Notes under the pieces: model-generated
Told to the model about the DNA's origin: nothing
What the model saw: the letters and a program-made list of their open reading frames with translations, nothing else
Database searches by the model: none
NCBI GenBank assembly: GCA_905214465.1
Contig: CAJMMD010000033.1
Coordinates: forward strand, 1-23,132
Length of the DNA stretch: 23,132 bases
DNA from: an uncultured bacterium
GTDB lineage: Bacteria; Actinomycetota; Coriobacteriia; Coriobacteriales; Coriobacteriaceae
Direction: 5' to 3'
Made by a program: the position numbers and the translations under genes
Shown: piece by piece, positions 13,111 through 21,568 of the stretch
How positions within the stretch are numbered: position 1 is the stretch's first letter
Layout: each line of letters begins with the position of its first letter

Positions 13111-14919
13111 ATGCAGCCCAAGCATTCTGCTATTGTCGCGGGCCTGACGCTGGCGCTTTCGTTTGGCGCCGTTACCGCACCCGCGCCCGCCGCCGCCGAG
13201 GAGCCCACGCCGGGCGTTGCCTCGGATGCGACCGATATCGATAAGGGTCTCTATACCCAGCAGTCCTTTTCGGGCGTGCTGAGGTCGGTCCAGGGCGTTT
13301 CGTTTGTTAACGTGACTCCCGAGATGAAGTACTTCACCAAATATGAGAGTCACGGCAACTATAACCAGGGCTTTTCGTACGGTGACGGTTATAACGCGCT
13401 GGGTTATTACCAGTTCGACCGTCGTTGGTCGCTCATTCCGTTTATGAAGCAGGCCTACAACTACAACCCCGAAAAATACAGCATGCTCAAGGATGCGATT
13501 GATCGCGGCAGCGAGATTTCCAACATGAGCAATGCCATGTACGAGAACGGCCAGCTCACCGAGTTGGGCCGTATTGCGCAGGAGGCCTTCCAGGGCGCTT
13601 ATAACATCGATCCTGTTGAGTTCTCAGCTCTTCAAGATGCCTATGCGTACAACTCGTACTATGCGGTGACCGAGGCGTGGCTCAAGAGTGGCCTGGGCAT
13701 TGATATTTCGGGCCGTGCCGATTGCGTTAAGGGCATGGTGTGGAGCATCACCAACATGTGCGGCACCGGTGGCTGCAGGGACTTCTTCCGTTGGGCGAAT
13801 CTCTCCAACGATATGTCCGACCGCGAGTTTGTGACGGCGCTTTCCAACAGTGTGGTCAATAACGTGGCGACCAAGTATTCGAGCCAGCCCCAGTATCATG
13901 AGGGCTGGAAGAACCGCTACCGCAATGAGCTGAAGGACTGCTTGGTTTATATCGCCGAGGACGAGGCCGCTGCGACGCCCGTGCAGCCCGAACCTACGCC
14001 GGCGCCCTCGCCGACGCCTGATTCGAATGACGACTCGAGCGACGATGCCAACGATGACAGGATGGATGCGCCCTCGACCGGTGCTGACGGTGATGGCTCT
14101 GCTGGTGGCACTACCAACAACGGCTCTACCTCGAACGGTTCCGATTCAAACGGCTCTGCTGCGGGCGATTCGTCTTCAAGCTCTGCCGGCAATACGGACA
14201 GCGACGCTTCTGGTTCGACCGGCGCTGGCACCTCTAACTCATCCACCGGCTCGAGCGATTCGTCCGTTGGCACCGGCTCTAACAACGGCTCCGGCTCTGA
14301 CGCAACCCCTGGTTCCGATGCTTCCAAGGATGACTCGAATAAGGCGCCGGACGTTCCCGTTGCTTCGCCGGACAAGAAGCCTTCTTTCTCCGAGCAGCTT
14401 GGCTCTACGCTGGGCTCTTCGCTGATGGCTGGCGTCAATAACGGCTCGACCCAGAACAAGGGCAACTCTGATCAGGTTTCCACGGAAAAGATCGAAGCCG
14501 CAAAGGGCGACTCCAAGGACAAGGCTTCCGAGAAGACCGAATCCGATAAGGGTTCTAGCTCTGAGGAGAAGAGCGACAAGTCCGAACAGAAGAAGGACGA
14601 GGATAAGAAGTCTGAATCTGAGGAGAAGGACAAGAGCAAGGCCGAGGGCGAAAAGAAACAGTCCGAAGACGACGACAAGAGCGGTGCTGACAACCAGGTC
14701 CAAGAGCAAAATGACTCCAAAACGGTGACCACCACGACCACGACGACTACAACTACCAAGTCCTCGGGCGGCAACATGCCCAAGACGGGCGATCTGATTG
14801 TGATGGCGAGCCTTGCCAGCGCGAGCTTGGCCACACTGGGCGCTACGTCTATCGTAAGTGGTAAGCATAAGCTCGATCAGCAGAAGAAGGCTTCTGGGGA
14901 GGACGGCTCGGAGGAGTAA
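13111..14919 (+). CDS. Sortase-anchored surface protein with lysozyme/transglycosylase-like domain
   Basis: This 602-residue secreted protein has five parts. (1) A signal peptide, residues 1-29, ends APAAA. (2) A globular domain, about 65-285, contains KYESHGNYNQGFSYGDGYN and then ALGYYQFD. This resembles the ES-GN...G-YQF pattern of lysozyme-fold transglycosylases and suggests Glu79 as the catalytic acid. Four cysteines (about 205, 217, 222, 277) could form disulfides. (3) A Pro-rich piece (290-303) leads into a Ser/Gly/Asn/Thr/Asp-rich stalk to about 410. (4) A Lys/Glu/Ser-rich charged segment (455-525) and ten consecutive Thr follow. (5) The sorting signal MPKTG (about 556-560), a hydrophobic helix and a charged tail end the protein. 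MPKTG is a variant of LPXTG. It probably remodels or cleaves peptidoglycan while fixed to the wall; that activity is inference. Confidence 0.82.
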   Translation: MQPKHSAIVAGLTLALSFGAVTAPAPAAAEEPTPGVASDATDIDKGLYTQQSFSGVLRSVQGVSFVNVTPEMKYFTKYESHGNYNQGFSYGDGYNALGYYQFDRRWSLIPFMKQAYNYNPEKYSMLKDAIDRGSEISNMSNAMYENGQLTELGRIAQEAFQGAYNIDPVEFSALQDAYAYNSYYAVTEAWLKSGLGIDISGRADCVKGMVWSITNMCGTGGCRDFFRWANLSNDMSDREFVTALSNSVVNNVATKYSSQPQYHEGWKNRYRNELKDCLVYIAEDEAAATPVQPEPTPAPSPTPDSNDDSSDDANDDRMDAPSTGADGDGSAGGTTNNGSTSNGSDSNGSAAGDSSSSSAGNTDSDASGSTGAGTSNSSTGSSDSSVGTGSNNGSGSDATPGSDASKDDSNKAPDVPVASPDKKPSFSEQLGSTLGSSLMAGVNNGSTQNKGNSDQVSTEKIEAAKGDSKDKASEKTESDKGSSSEEKSDKSEQKKDEDKKSESEEKDKSKAEGEKKQSEDDDKSGADNQVQEQNDSKTVTTTTTTTTTTKSSGGNMPKTGDLIVMASLASASLATLGATSIVSGKHKLDQQKKASGEDGSEE

Positions 14920-14950
14920 TCTTCCAGATCGTTTTCTATAAGAGTTTGGG

Positions 14951-14986
14951 ACGGGGTCCGGTGCGGCGGCATCGGGCCCCGTTTTT
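14951..14986 (+). terminator. Rho-independent terminator of the cell-wall protein gene
   Basis: A 14-base-pair stem forms between 14951-14964 (ACGGGGTCCGGTGC) and 14969-14982, with two G-T wobble pairs and loop GGCG, followed by TTTTT. It lies 31 bases after the stop codon. Confidence 0.93.
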
Positions 14987-15058
14987 GTTGTGCAACGATT
15001 TGTTATGCCCCCTCGGGGGTCTGTTGCTACCGTTGCCCGAAACGTTTGCATGTCGATA

Positions 15059-15086
15059 TTGTTGCGCTTTACCTGCTCGCTACAAT
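15059..15086 (+). promoter_or_regulatory. Promoter of the AAA-ATPase-like gene
   Basis: TTGTTG (15059-15064) and TACAAT (15081-15086) are separated by 16 bases. The predicted start, near 15093, precedes the ribosome site GAGGGAGAG (15104-15112) and the GTG start at 15120. A CCCCC-TC-GGGGG inverted repeat lies upstream at 15008-15019. Confidence 0.55.
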
Positions 15087-15119
15087 GGGCATCGTGCTGC
15101 GTTAGAGGGAGAGTTTACG

Positions 15120-16916
15120 GTGTCTGAACAGGTGAATTGTGGTTTTACTCATGCGTTTGGTGCACGGTTGCTCAGTTATGCGGATAACGCAGCTCTGCCG
15201 GTTGATATACACGACTTTTCCGATGCAATCAATCGGTGTTTACTCGTCGATAAGACTATGTTTATTGCCGATATATTGGACAGCGAAGCGCCTGTTGCGC
15301 TTTGTTGTCGGCCCAAGGGTTTTGGCAAGAGCATGAACCTATCGATGCTCAAATGCTATTTGGAACGACCTGATCAACGGCCGGATCGAAGCCCGTTCGT
15401 CGGCACCCAGATTTGGCAGGCGGGCGGCGGTCGCTATCGTGATGAGCACGCGTGTTATCCGGTCATCACGCTTGACTTTTCAACTGCCGCTGTGAGGCGT
15501 GACGCTGATGCTGCGGCGGCTATTCGCAGCGCTGTTGCGCACGAGTGCGCCCGATTGCTGCCGCTGCTTGCCGCGCCTGATCTGTCAAGACGTGAGGTTC
15601 GTCTTATCGAGAGGGCGGCGCGTGGGGTGGCCAGCGATAAGGAGATCGATGCGGCGCTTGGCGTGCTTATCAAGCTGCTCCAGGCAGCTTTCGATGAGCA
15701 GGTTGTTCTTCTGATAGACGACTACGACGCGGTATGTCCAAAGCGTTTGGACGCTAAGGACGACGGTAGCGTGGATTCCCTAGAGTCGCTCAGCCGGATG
15801 TTGTTCGACACCATTGCCGATGCCGGCGACTCGTTGCGATTGACGTGTCTGATGGGCGAGCGCCCCGGTCATGCCGAGTTTGCGTTGTCCCAACGTGGGG
15901 TTTCCTATCGGTCGGCGACAGCGTTGTCGAGTTGGTGTGATCGATGGTTCGGTTTTTCGGACGACGAAGTCCAAGTGCTGTTGGATTGCATCGGTCGCAA
16001 CGGCTGTCTGGATGACGCGCGTGAGTGGCTCGAGGGCTATCTGTTTGGTGGTTTTTATTGCTCGAGCCCGGAGCGCGTGGTGGACTACGCACAGCGCGAT
16101 TGCGTCGCGCCCGTTCGGGCGGATCTGTATGGTTACGCCGACCGTCTGAGCGCATGCGTCGGTGACTGGAATCTCATGCGCCTGTCCGCATTGTTCGATT
16201 TGGTTGAGCCGCATGGGTTTATTGAGGCGCCAGTGCATGTGCATGCCGAGGAGGTCGATGCCGCCAAGCCCGAAGATATCTGGACTGCGCTGTATCTGTC
16301 TGGATTTCTTACGACGGACATGACAGGGCATTCGGAGGACGGCGCGTGCCTTCGTTCCCTGCGCCTGCCTAACAACGAAGTGCGTCAGGCGCTCCGTCTT
16401 GTAATTCTGGAATGGTTTGAGTGCGCCGTTGAGGACGTTGGAGTTATCGACTCGTTCCATGACGGGTTGTGTCGAGGAGACGAGGACGCTGTAAAGCAAG
16501 CTTTGAGCTGTGCTATCGGCGATCTGGGCATCGATGTGGACAAATCAGATATGCCGACAGCCTATCATCTGGCGCTGCAGGGGCTTTGCTTTGGACTGTC
16601 CGGCTATTGCAATCCCAGCTCCAAGCGAAGTGGCGTCTCGGATCGCTGGGATATCCAGGTGATTCCCACCGGTCGGGTGTTTGACGTGGCCGACACGCTC
16701 GGCATGCTCGATGAGCGACCGCTCATTACGATCAACATGTTGTATGACCCTGGCGTCGATGCCCTGGGCCTGGAACTGTTAGCGGTTCAGGCGCTGCTCG
16801 ACATAGAGCGCGACGGCATCGATGATATCCGCGTGCCGCGCCCCGCCGTCGGGCGCATGCGTTGGGGCTTTGGTTTTGACGGTCAGCGTGTGTCCGTGGT
16901 GTGTCAACGACTGTAG
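15120..16916 (+). CDS. AAA-ATPase-like protein with degenerate PD-(D/E)XK-type C-terminus
   Basis: The GTG start at 15120 (VSEQVNCGFT), after GAGGGAGAG, gives 598 residues. An ATG 174 bases upstream lies inside the terminator region and is unlikely. The N-terminus matches the AAA-ATPase-like family (PF09820): DFSDAINRCLLVDKTMFIADIL, shown as CLLVDKTMFIADIL, then the Walker A variant CRPKGFGKSMNLSMLKCYLE (63-82) and Walker B VVLLIDDYDAV (195-205). The C-terminus (about 500-598) aligns by eye with the nuclease usual in this family: SGVSDRWDIQVIP keeps the first Asp and GFGFDGQRVSVVC the last strand. The expected ExK strand reads LITINMLYD, so catalysis is probably lost. These proteins are common multi-copy genes in gut anaerobes with no settled function. 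It is monocistronic and convergent with the next gene. Confidence 0.83.
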   Translation: MSEQVNCGFTHAFGARLLSYADNAALPVDIHDFSDAINRCLLVDKTMFIADILDSEAPVALCCRPKGFGKSMNLSMLKCYLERPDQRPDRSPFVGTQIWQAGGGRYRDEHACYPVITLDFSTAAVRRDADAAAAIRSAVAHECARLLPLLAAPDLSRREVRLIERAARGVASDKEIDAALGVLIKLLQAAFDEQVVLLIDDYDAVCPKRLDAKDDGSVDSLESLSRMLFDTIADAGDSLRLTCLMGERPGHAEFALSQRGVSYRSATALSSWCDRWFGFSDDEVQVLLDCIGRNGCLDDAREWLEGYLFGGFYCSSPERVVDYAQRDCVAPVRADLYGYADRLSACVGDWNLMRLSALFDLVEPHGFIEAPVHVHAEEVDAAKPEDIWTALYLSGFLTTDMTGHSEDGACLRSLRLPNNEVRQALRLVILEWFECAVEDVGVIDSFHDGLCRGDEDAVKQALSCAIGDLGIDVDKSDMPTAYHLALQGLCFGLSGYCNPSSKRSGVSDRWDIQVIPTGRVFDVADTLGMLDERPLITINMLYDPGVDALGLELLAVQALLDIERDGIDDIRVPRPAVGRMRWGFGFDGQRVSVVCQRL

Positions 16917-16936
16917 CGGCGGGTGAAAGCCCTTTA

Positions 16937-17956
16937 CTACTCGGCGTCCTTCAGGGGCGGCATGGGCTTCCAGTTGGGATCCTTAACGATCTTGCGTGCG
17001 TCCTTCATGCCACGGCGCAGCGCCGGAATACCGGTCTTAAAGCATTTGTCGACTGCTGCCAGACGAATGAACTCCTTACAGAAGGTCGCGGCATTGCCCA
17101 GACGGAACAGCACGGGGTGGTAGTCGCCGTAGATCTGCATGTAGCGTGCCAGATAACCGCGGTTGCGCATGATGTAGTAGCGGTTGGTGTCGCTCGTGGA
17201 GTTGAGCTGGCGCTTGCCGGCGATATCCCAGTTGGAGACGGCGCGGGCGCGCTTGAGCACCACGTCGGCAACCACGGCGGCGGGGAAGTGCTGGCTGGCC
17301 ACGTAGCCGTAGCAGGCATCGTCGCCGTAGATAAAGAAGCGCGCGTCGGGCAGGCCAATCTTGTCGACCACGCGGCGCGAGAACATGCCGCCCTCAAAGC
17401 ACAGTTGGTTCATGGTGCGGTAGCCCTCGGGACCCAGATCCCACTTGGCGATGGGGTTAGGGATGCCGAGCGAAAGGATGAGCTGGTACTGCCAAAAGAA
17501 AGCGCCGCCGTCAAAGTCCAGGCGCGATCCCTGGATAACGTCGTAGCGGTCGGTCCACTTGGCAAGACGCTCGATGCCTTCGGGGATGACGAGCACGTCG
17601 TCGTCCATGACCCAGAACCACTGGGCGCCCAGGTCGTATGCGCATTTAGTGCCGGCGGAGAAGCCGCCCGCACCGCCGCCGTTTTCGAGCTGCGGGGCGT
17701 AGATGACGCGGTCGGTGCCGCCCTGCGCGTCGGGCTGCTCGGTGTCGATACCCCACAGGTTGGCGAGGCGCTCGTTAAATGCGGTGCACATGGCCTCGGT
17801 CTCGCGCGAATTCTCGTTATCGACAATCACGATGCGCCAGGGCGTTGCCGTGAGCTCGGTCATGGAGTCGAACAAGTTGGCCAGGAGTTCCTGGCGCTTG
17901 TACGTGACGACAACGATGGCGAGCTTATCGATGGGGGCGGGAAGGGTTGAAGGCAT
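16937..17956 (-). CDS. Galactofuranosyltransferase-like family 2 glycosyltransferase (GlfT1-like)
   Basis: The start at 17956 (MPSTLPAPIDKLAIVVVTYKR) gives 339 residues. It is placed after GAAAGGA, although the 11-base spacing is long; upstream residues do not look family-like. The GT-A fold is seen in AIVVVTYKRQELL (13-25), IVIVDNENS (42-50), LENGGGAGGFSAGTKCAYD (90-108) and the metal-binding WVMDDDV (115-121, DDD). The NGGGAGGFxxG block followed by MDDD is typical of actinobacterial galactofuranosyltransferases such as GlfT1, which add Galf from UDP-Galf to a lipid-linked or wall glycan. A conserved ExxMFSRR-type region is present (FEGGMFSRRVVDKIG). No UDP-galactopyranose mutase lies in the window. 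It is divergent from the four-gene glycosyltransferase cluster, so both probably serve surface polysaccharide synthesis. Confidence 0.85.
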   Translation of the reverse strand: MPSTLPAPIDKLAIVVVTYKRQELLANLFDSMTELTATPWRIVIVDNENSRETEAMCTAFNERLANLWGIDTEQPDAQGGTDRVIYAPQLENGGGAGGFSAGTKCAYDLGAQWFWVMDDDVLVIPEGIERLAKWTDRYDVIQGSRLDFDGGAFFWQYQLILSLGIPNPIAKWDLGPEGYRTMNQLCFEGGMFSRRVVDKIGLPDARFFIYGDDACYGYVASQHFPAAVVADVVLKRARAVSNWDIAGKRQLNSTSDTNRYYIMRNRGYLARYMQIYGDYHPVLFRLGNAATFCKEFIRLAAVDKCFKTGIPALRRGMKDARKIVKDPNWKPMPPLKDAE

Positions 17957-18118
17957 GGGGCAATATATCCTTTCACGCGCGGCGCGCGAGCGCTGCGCGG
18001 AAGCTATCGAATACGTCCTTGGGACTGTCCTATTGTAAAGGCTCGGCGCACCTTGACGGCAAGCTTTGAATAAAACGCAGGAACCTGCCACGGGCCCGCC
18101 GCATGACGTGCGGCTACT

Positions 18119-18148
18119 TTGCCCGCAAGAGGCTCCATAGATTATATA
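18119..18148 (+). promoter_or_regulatory. Promoter of the glycosyltransferase cluster
   Basis: TTGCCC (18119-18124) is followed after 17 bases by TTATAT (18142-18147), or after 18 by TATATA. This is the only AT-rich box in the divergent region. A small hairpin CCGCA-TGACG-TGCGG (18099-18113) lies just upstream. The leader to the TTG start at 18213 would be about 58 bases. Confidence 0.45.
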
Positions 18149-18212
18149 AACGCCCGCTGGCGCGCTGACCCTTTGATACCATGAAACGACAGGTATTTCC
18201 TAAGGAGCACAT

Positions 18213-19316
18213 TTGTCTACTAACGCCTCTGGCAGCCCTGTTCTGTCGCTGCTTATTCCCATTTACAATGTTCAGCGCTACCTGCGCGAGTGCCTCGATT
18301 CCGCCCTGGCGCAGACGCTCAAGGATATTGAGATCATCTGCATTAACGACGGGTCGACCGACAACTCGCCGGCGATTATTCGCGAGTATATGGAGCACGA
18401 TAGGCGCGTCAAGATGATCGACAAGGCCAACAGCGGCTACGGCGACTCGATGAACCACGGTCTGGAGATGGCGCGCGGCAAGTACGTGGGCATCTTGGAG
18501 TCCGATGACTTTATGGCGTCCGACGCACTCGAAAAGCTTGTCTCGGCCGCCGATAGCAATAATGCCGACTTCGCGAAGGCGAACTTTGATTTCTACTGGT
18601 CTAAGCCCGAGGAGCGCCGTTCGCTGCACGAGATGTTTAAAGCCAAGGACTGTGGCAAGCCGGTGCACCCGAGCGATACGACGCAGTTCTTTAAGCAAAA
18701 GCCGTCGATTTGGTCGGCCGTGTACCGTCGCGATTTTCTTGAGCGCAACGGCATTAAGTTCCTGCCGACTCCGGGGGCATCCTTTCAGGACACGTCATTC
18801 GCCTTTAAGGTGATCGCGTGCGCCGATAAGGCTGTTTACCTTCATGATGCCGTGTTGTCTTATCGCCAGGACAACGAGAATTCCTCGGTCAATTCTTCGG
18901 CTAAAGTCTTTTGCGTCAATACCGAGTATGCCGAGATTGAGCGTTGGATTCGAGAGGATTATGCCCGTGACCACGCAAGTGATGACGTCGCGCGCATGCT
19001 CAAGTTCAATCAGCTCATTAAGTACGATTCGTACATGTGGAACTACGTGCGTCTAGCGCCTAAGTTCTATAAGGAGTTCCTGGTTCAGATGGCCAAGGAG
19101 TTCCAAGCGGCCTTGGACGCGGGGGAGTTTTCGCTTGACGATCTCAAGCCGTGGAAGCGCGCAAATCTCGCTGCCATCCTCAAAGATCCTGAGGGCTGGG
19201 TTGACGAGCATCCGAGTTTTGCGACGGATGGTGCCTTGGGGCGTGCTAAGTATTACGCCTCGGTTGGAGGCCCAGGTGTGGTTGCTGCCTTCCTCATCGA
19301 ATCGCTGAGGGGGTAG
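18213..19316 (+). CDS. Family 2 glycosyltransferase, type A
   Basis: The TTG start at 18213 (MSTNASGSPVLSLLIPIYNV), five bases after TAAGGAG, gives 367 residues. The GT-A nucleotide-sugar fold is clear: LSLLIPIYNVQRYLRECLDS (11-30), IICINDGSTDNSP (41-53), and the metal site GILESDDFM (93-101), with Glu in place of the first Asp of DxD. KANSGYGDSMNHGLEMARG (71-89) is the usual acceptor-side loop. KPSIWSAVYRRDFL and FLPTPGASFQDTSFAFKV are strongly kept in the type A' paralogue at 20438. No membrane segment is seen, so it should act on the cytoplasmic side on a lipid-linked glycan. First gene of the cluster; the next gene follows after 6 bases. Confidence 0.9.
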   Translation: MSTNASGSPVLSLLIPIYNVQRYLRECLDSALAQTLKDIEIICINDGSTDNSPAIIREYMEHDRRVKMIDKANSGYGDSMNHGLEMARGKYVGILESDDFMASDALEKLVSAADSNNADFAKANFDFYWSKPEERRSLHEMFKAKDCGKPVHPSDTTQFFKQKPSIWSAVYRRDFLERNGIKFLPTPGASFQDTSFAFKVIACADKAVYLHDAVLSYRQDNENSSVNSSAKVFCVNTEYAEIERWIREDYARDHASDDVARMLKFNQLIKYDSYMWNYVRLAPKFYKEFLVQMAKEFQAALDAGEFSLDDLKPWKRANLAAILKDPEGWVDEHPSFATDGALGRAKYYASVGGPGVVAAFLIESLRG

Positions 19317-19322
19317 GTCGAC

Positions 19323-20363
19323 ATGGGAGAGACTTTGACCCCCAAAGCGACCATTGTCGTTCCCGTCTACAATTCGTCGCGCTCCATTCAGCGATGCCTT
19401 GATTCGCTGTTGGTCCAGTCTGAGTGTTCGATTCAGGTTGTCTGCGTCAACGACGGTTCGACTGATGATTCGTTGAACGTGTTGCGCCAGATCGCGCAGG
19501 CCGACGATCGCGTACTGGTGATTGACCAGGAAAACGCGGGCGTTTCGTGTGCTCGAAATGCCGGTATCGATGTCGCCGAGGGCGAGACCGTCTTTTTTGT
19601 GGACGCCGACGATTACATCGATGCCCAGACGGTCGAGCGCGTGTTGCATGCCATGGAGTCTGCGGATGCCGAGGCCGCCGTTTTTGGCGGCGTCTGTGAA
19701 CCTGCCGATGCTGCCCCCAAACGCGTCCAGCAACTCATGAGCCCCAAAGCTGGTACCTTCGGCGCCCGCGATCCCCAACTGCTGTTCCATGCGAATGCGC
19801 AGCCCTATGCCTGCCGTGCGGCTTTTTCGCGCGAGCTGCTCAATCGCGAAGGCATTCGCTTCGCCCCCGGTTTGGCTTTGGGCGAGGACGTCGTCTTCCA
19901 ATTTGCGGCTTATGCGCTTGCCCGCAGGACCGTCGTCATGCCGGACAAGTTCTACCACTACGTGATGGAGAGCGAATCGGCGACGCACGAGTTCAACAGT
20001 GCCGAGGCGCGCGCCAAAAAGCTTGACGCCCACATGAGGATGCTCGAGGAGGTCTTGGAGGACTGGGCGGCCTACGGTCTTTTGGACCTGTGTCCCGGCG
20101 AGCTGGTAACTTGGTTTTTGGACCTAATTGTGTTCGACCTGGCGCGCTTGGATGCCGATGACTTCCATCGCGTGGCGGCTCGCGTCAACATGGACCTCGC
20201 GACGTTTTTGGGAACGAAGTGGGCGGATATGCCCGCTAAGGGCGCCGTTCGCCGTGTTGCCCACAAGCTCGTTGCGGCGACCTCGGGTGTTTCGATGGCA
20301 GATGCCACGCTGTTCTATCTTTCGACTCGTGGTCTCAAAGCCTGCCTGGAGCGCTTTATCTAA
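19323..20363 (+). CDS. Family 2 glycosyltransferase, type B
   Basis: The ATG start at 19323 (MGETLTPKATIVVPVYNSSR) follows GAGGGGGTAGG and gives 346 residues. The GT-A motifs are TIVVPVYNSSRSIQRCLDSL (10-29), VVCVNDGSTDDS (39-50), ENAGVSCARNAGID (70-83) and the DxD-type VDADDYID (93-100). The second half has YACRAAFSRELLNREGIRF and GEDVVFQFAAYALA. It shares this layout with the type B' enzyme at 21569 but not with types A. The C-terminal 100 residues are helical and unassigned. Donor and acceptor sugars cannot be assigned from sequence. The gene is co-directional with type A and probably co-transcribed. Confidence 0.9.
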   Translation: MGETLTPKATIVVPVYNSSRSIQRCLDSLLVQSECSIQVVCVNDGSTDDSLNVLRQIAQADDRVLVIDQENAGVSCARNAGIDVAEGETVFFVDADDYIDAQTVERVLHAMESADAEAAVFGGVCEPADAAPKRVQQLMSPKAGTFGARDPQLLFHANAQPYACRAAFSRELLNREGIRFAPGLALGEDVVFQFAAYALARRTVVMPDKFYHYVMESESATHEFNSAEARAKKLDAHMRMLEEVLEDWAAYGLLDLCPGELVTWFLDLIVFDLARLDADDFHRVAARVNMDLATFLGTKWADMPAKGAVRRVAHKLVAATSGVSMADATLFYLSTRGLKACLERFI

Positions 20364-20437
20364 TTCCAAGCGCTGCCGCCCGCCGCAACTCGGCTGCTAA
20401 AATAACCCTGTTACACGCTATTCAACAGGAGGTTCTC

Positions 20438-21556
20438 TTGCAGAACTCTGATACCCCTAAAGTTTCGCTGCTCGTTCCCATTTGCAATGTTGAGCGCTAC
20501 CTGCGCGAGTGCCTCGATTCCGCCGTGGCGCAGACGCTCGAGGACATCGAGATCATTTGCATCAACGACGGCTCGACCGATAGCTCGCCGGATATTATCC
20601 GCGAGTACATGGAGCGCGATTCTCGTGTGAAGATGATCGACAAGGCCAATAGTGGCTACGGCGATTCGATGAACCGCGGCCTGGATATGGCTCGCGGCGA
20701 GTACGTGGGCATTCTGGAGTCCGATGACTTTATGTTTGAGGATTCGCTCCAAAAGCTGGTCGCCAAGGCCGATGCCGAGCATGCCGATGTCGTAAAGGGC
20801 GATTTTTACCTGTATTGGTCTACGCCTAGCGAGCGCCGCGAACCCTTTGGAATCATCGATGAGTACATGACGGGCGCGGCGTATCGTCCTGTCGACCATC
20901 CTGGCATTTTCTACCGCAAGCCTTCCATCTGGTCAGCCATCTATCGTCGCACGTTTCTTAACGACAATCAGATTCGGTTCCTCCCCACGCCGGGCGCCTC
21001 GTATCAGGACGCGGGCTTTAACTTTAAGGTCTGGGCGTGCGCCGAGCGCGCCGCATTTATCTCGGATCCCATCTTGTGCTATCGACAGGACAACGAGAAG
21101 AGCTCCGTTAATTCGCCCAACAAGGTGTTTTGTGTGTGCGACGAATATGCTGAGATGCAGCGCTTTTTGGATGAGCGACCCGAACTCAAGGCTCAGCTAC
21201 AGGGCATTTTAATGCGCATGAAGGTCGATACATACCGTTGGAACGACGAACGCCTGGTCGAGGAGCTGCGCGAGCAATTTTGGGAGAAGGCATCGCCCGA
21301 GCTTAAGGCCGACTGGGTTGCCGGCCGCTTTGATCTGTCGCTGTTTGATCCGCGCGGCGAGACCGACTTGCGCCTGATGGTCAAGTCGCCCCGCGCCTAT
21401 ATCTATTCACGCTTTGACTTTAAAAAGCCAGGCAAGCTCAATACGTTTAAACACTACTTTAAGATCGGCGGTCTGCCGCTGGTCTGGCGCGTGCTGACGT
21501 ATCAGCGTACCTACGGCGATAACCCGCATCCCGATGACGTGTCGGCAACACAGTAG
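20438..21556 (+). CDS. Family 2 glycosyltransferase, type A' (paralogue of the first)
   Basis: The TTG start at 20438 (MQNSDTPKVSLLVPICNVER), five bases after AGGAGG, gives 372 residues. It is a close paralogue of the enzyme at 18213: from RYLRECLDS through IICINDGSTD, KMIDKANSGYGDSMN and GILESDDFM (91-99) the two differ only at scattered residues. KPSIWSAIYRRTFL and FLPTPGASYQDAGFNFKV also match. The C-terminal third, from about residue 250, is much less similar and adds a basic segment (RFDFKKPGKLNTFKHYFK), so the acceptor may differ. It lies 74 bases after type B, a larger gap than elsewhere in the cluster, with a possible TAAAAT -10 box near 20397. Confidence 0.9.
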   Translation: MQNSDTPKVSLLVPICNVERYLRECLDSAVAQTLEDIEIICINDGSTDSSPDIIREYMERDSRVKMIDKANSGYGDSMNRGLDMARGEYVGILESDDFMFEDSLQKLVAKADAEHADVVKGDFYLYWSTPSERREPFGIIDEYMTGAAYRPVDHPGIFYRKPSIWSAIYRRTFLNDNQIRFLPTPGASYQDAGFNFKVWACAERAAFISDPILCYRQDNEKSSVNSPNKVFCVCDEYAEMQRFLDERPELKAQLQGILMRMKVDTYRWNDERLVEELREQFWEKASPELKADWVAGRFDLSLFDPRGETDLRLMVKSPRAYIYSRFDFKKPGKLNTFKHYFKIGGLPLVWRVLTYQRTYGDNPHPDDVSATQ

Positions 21557-21568
21557 GAGTATTGAAGT

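Noticed and set aside
13947..15051. Minus-strand frames opposite the low-complexity stalk, one with Leu-rich membrane-like stretches
   Set aside because: Their Leu/Val runs come from the complement of Lys/Asp/Glu/Ser-rich codons; no start signals.
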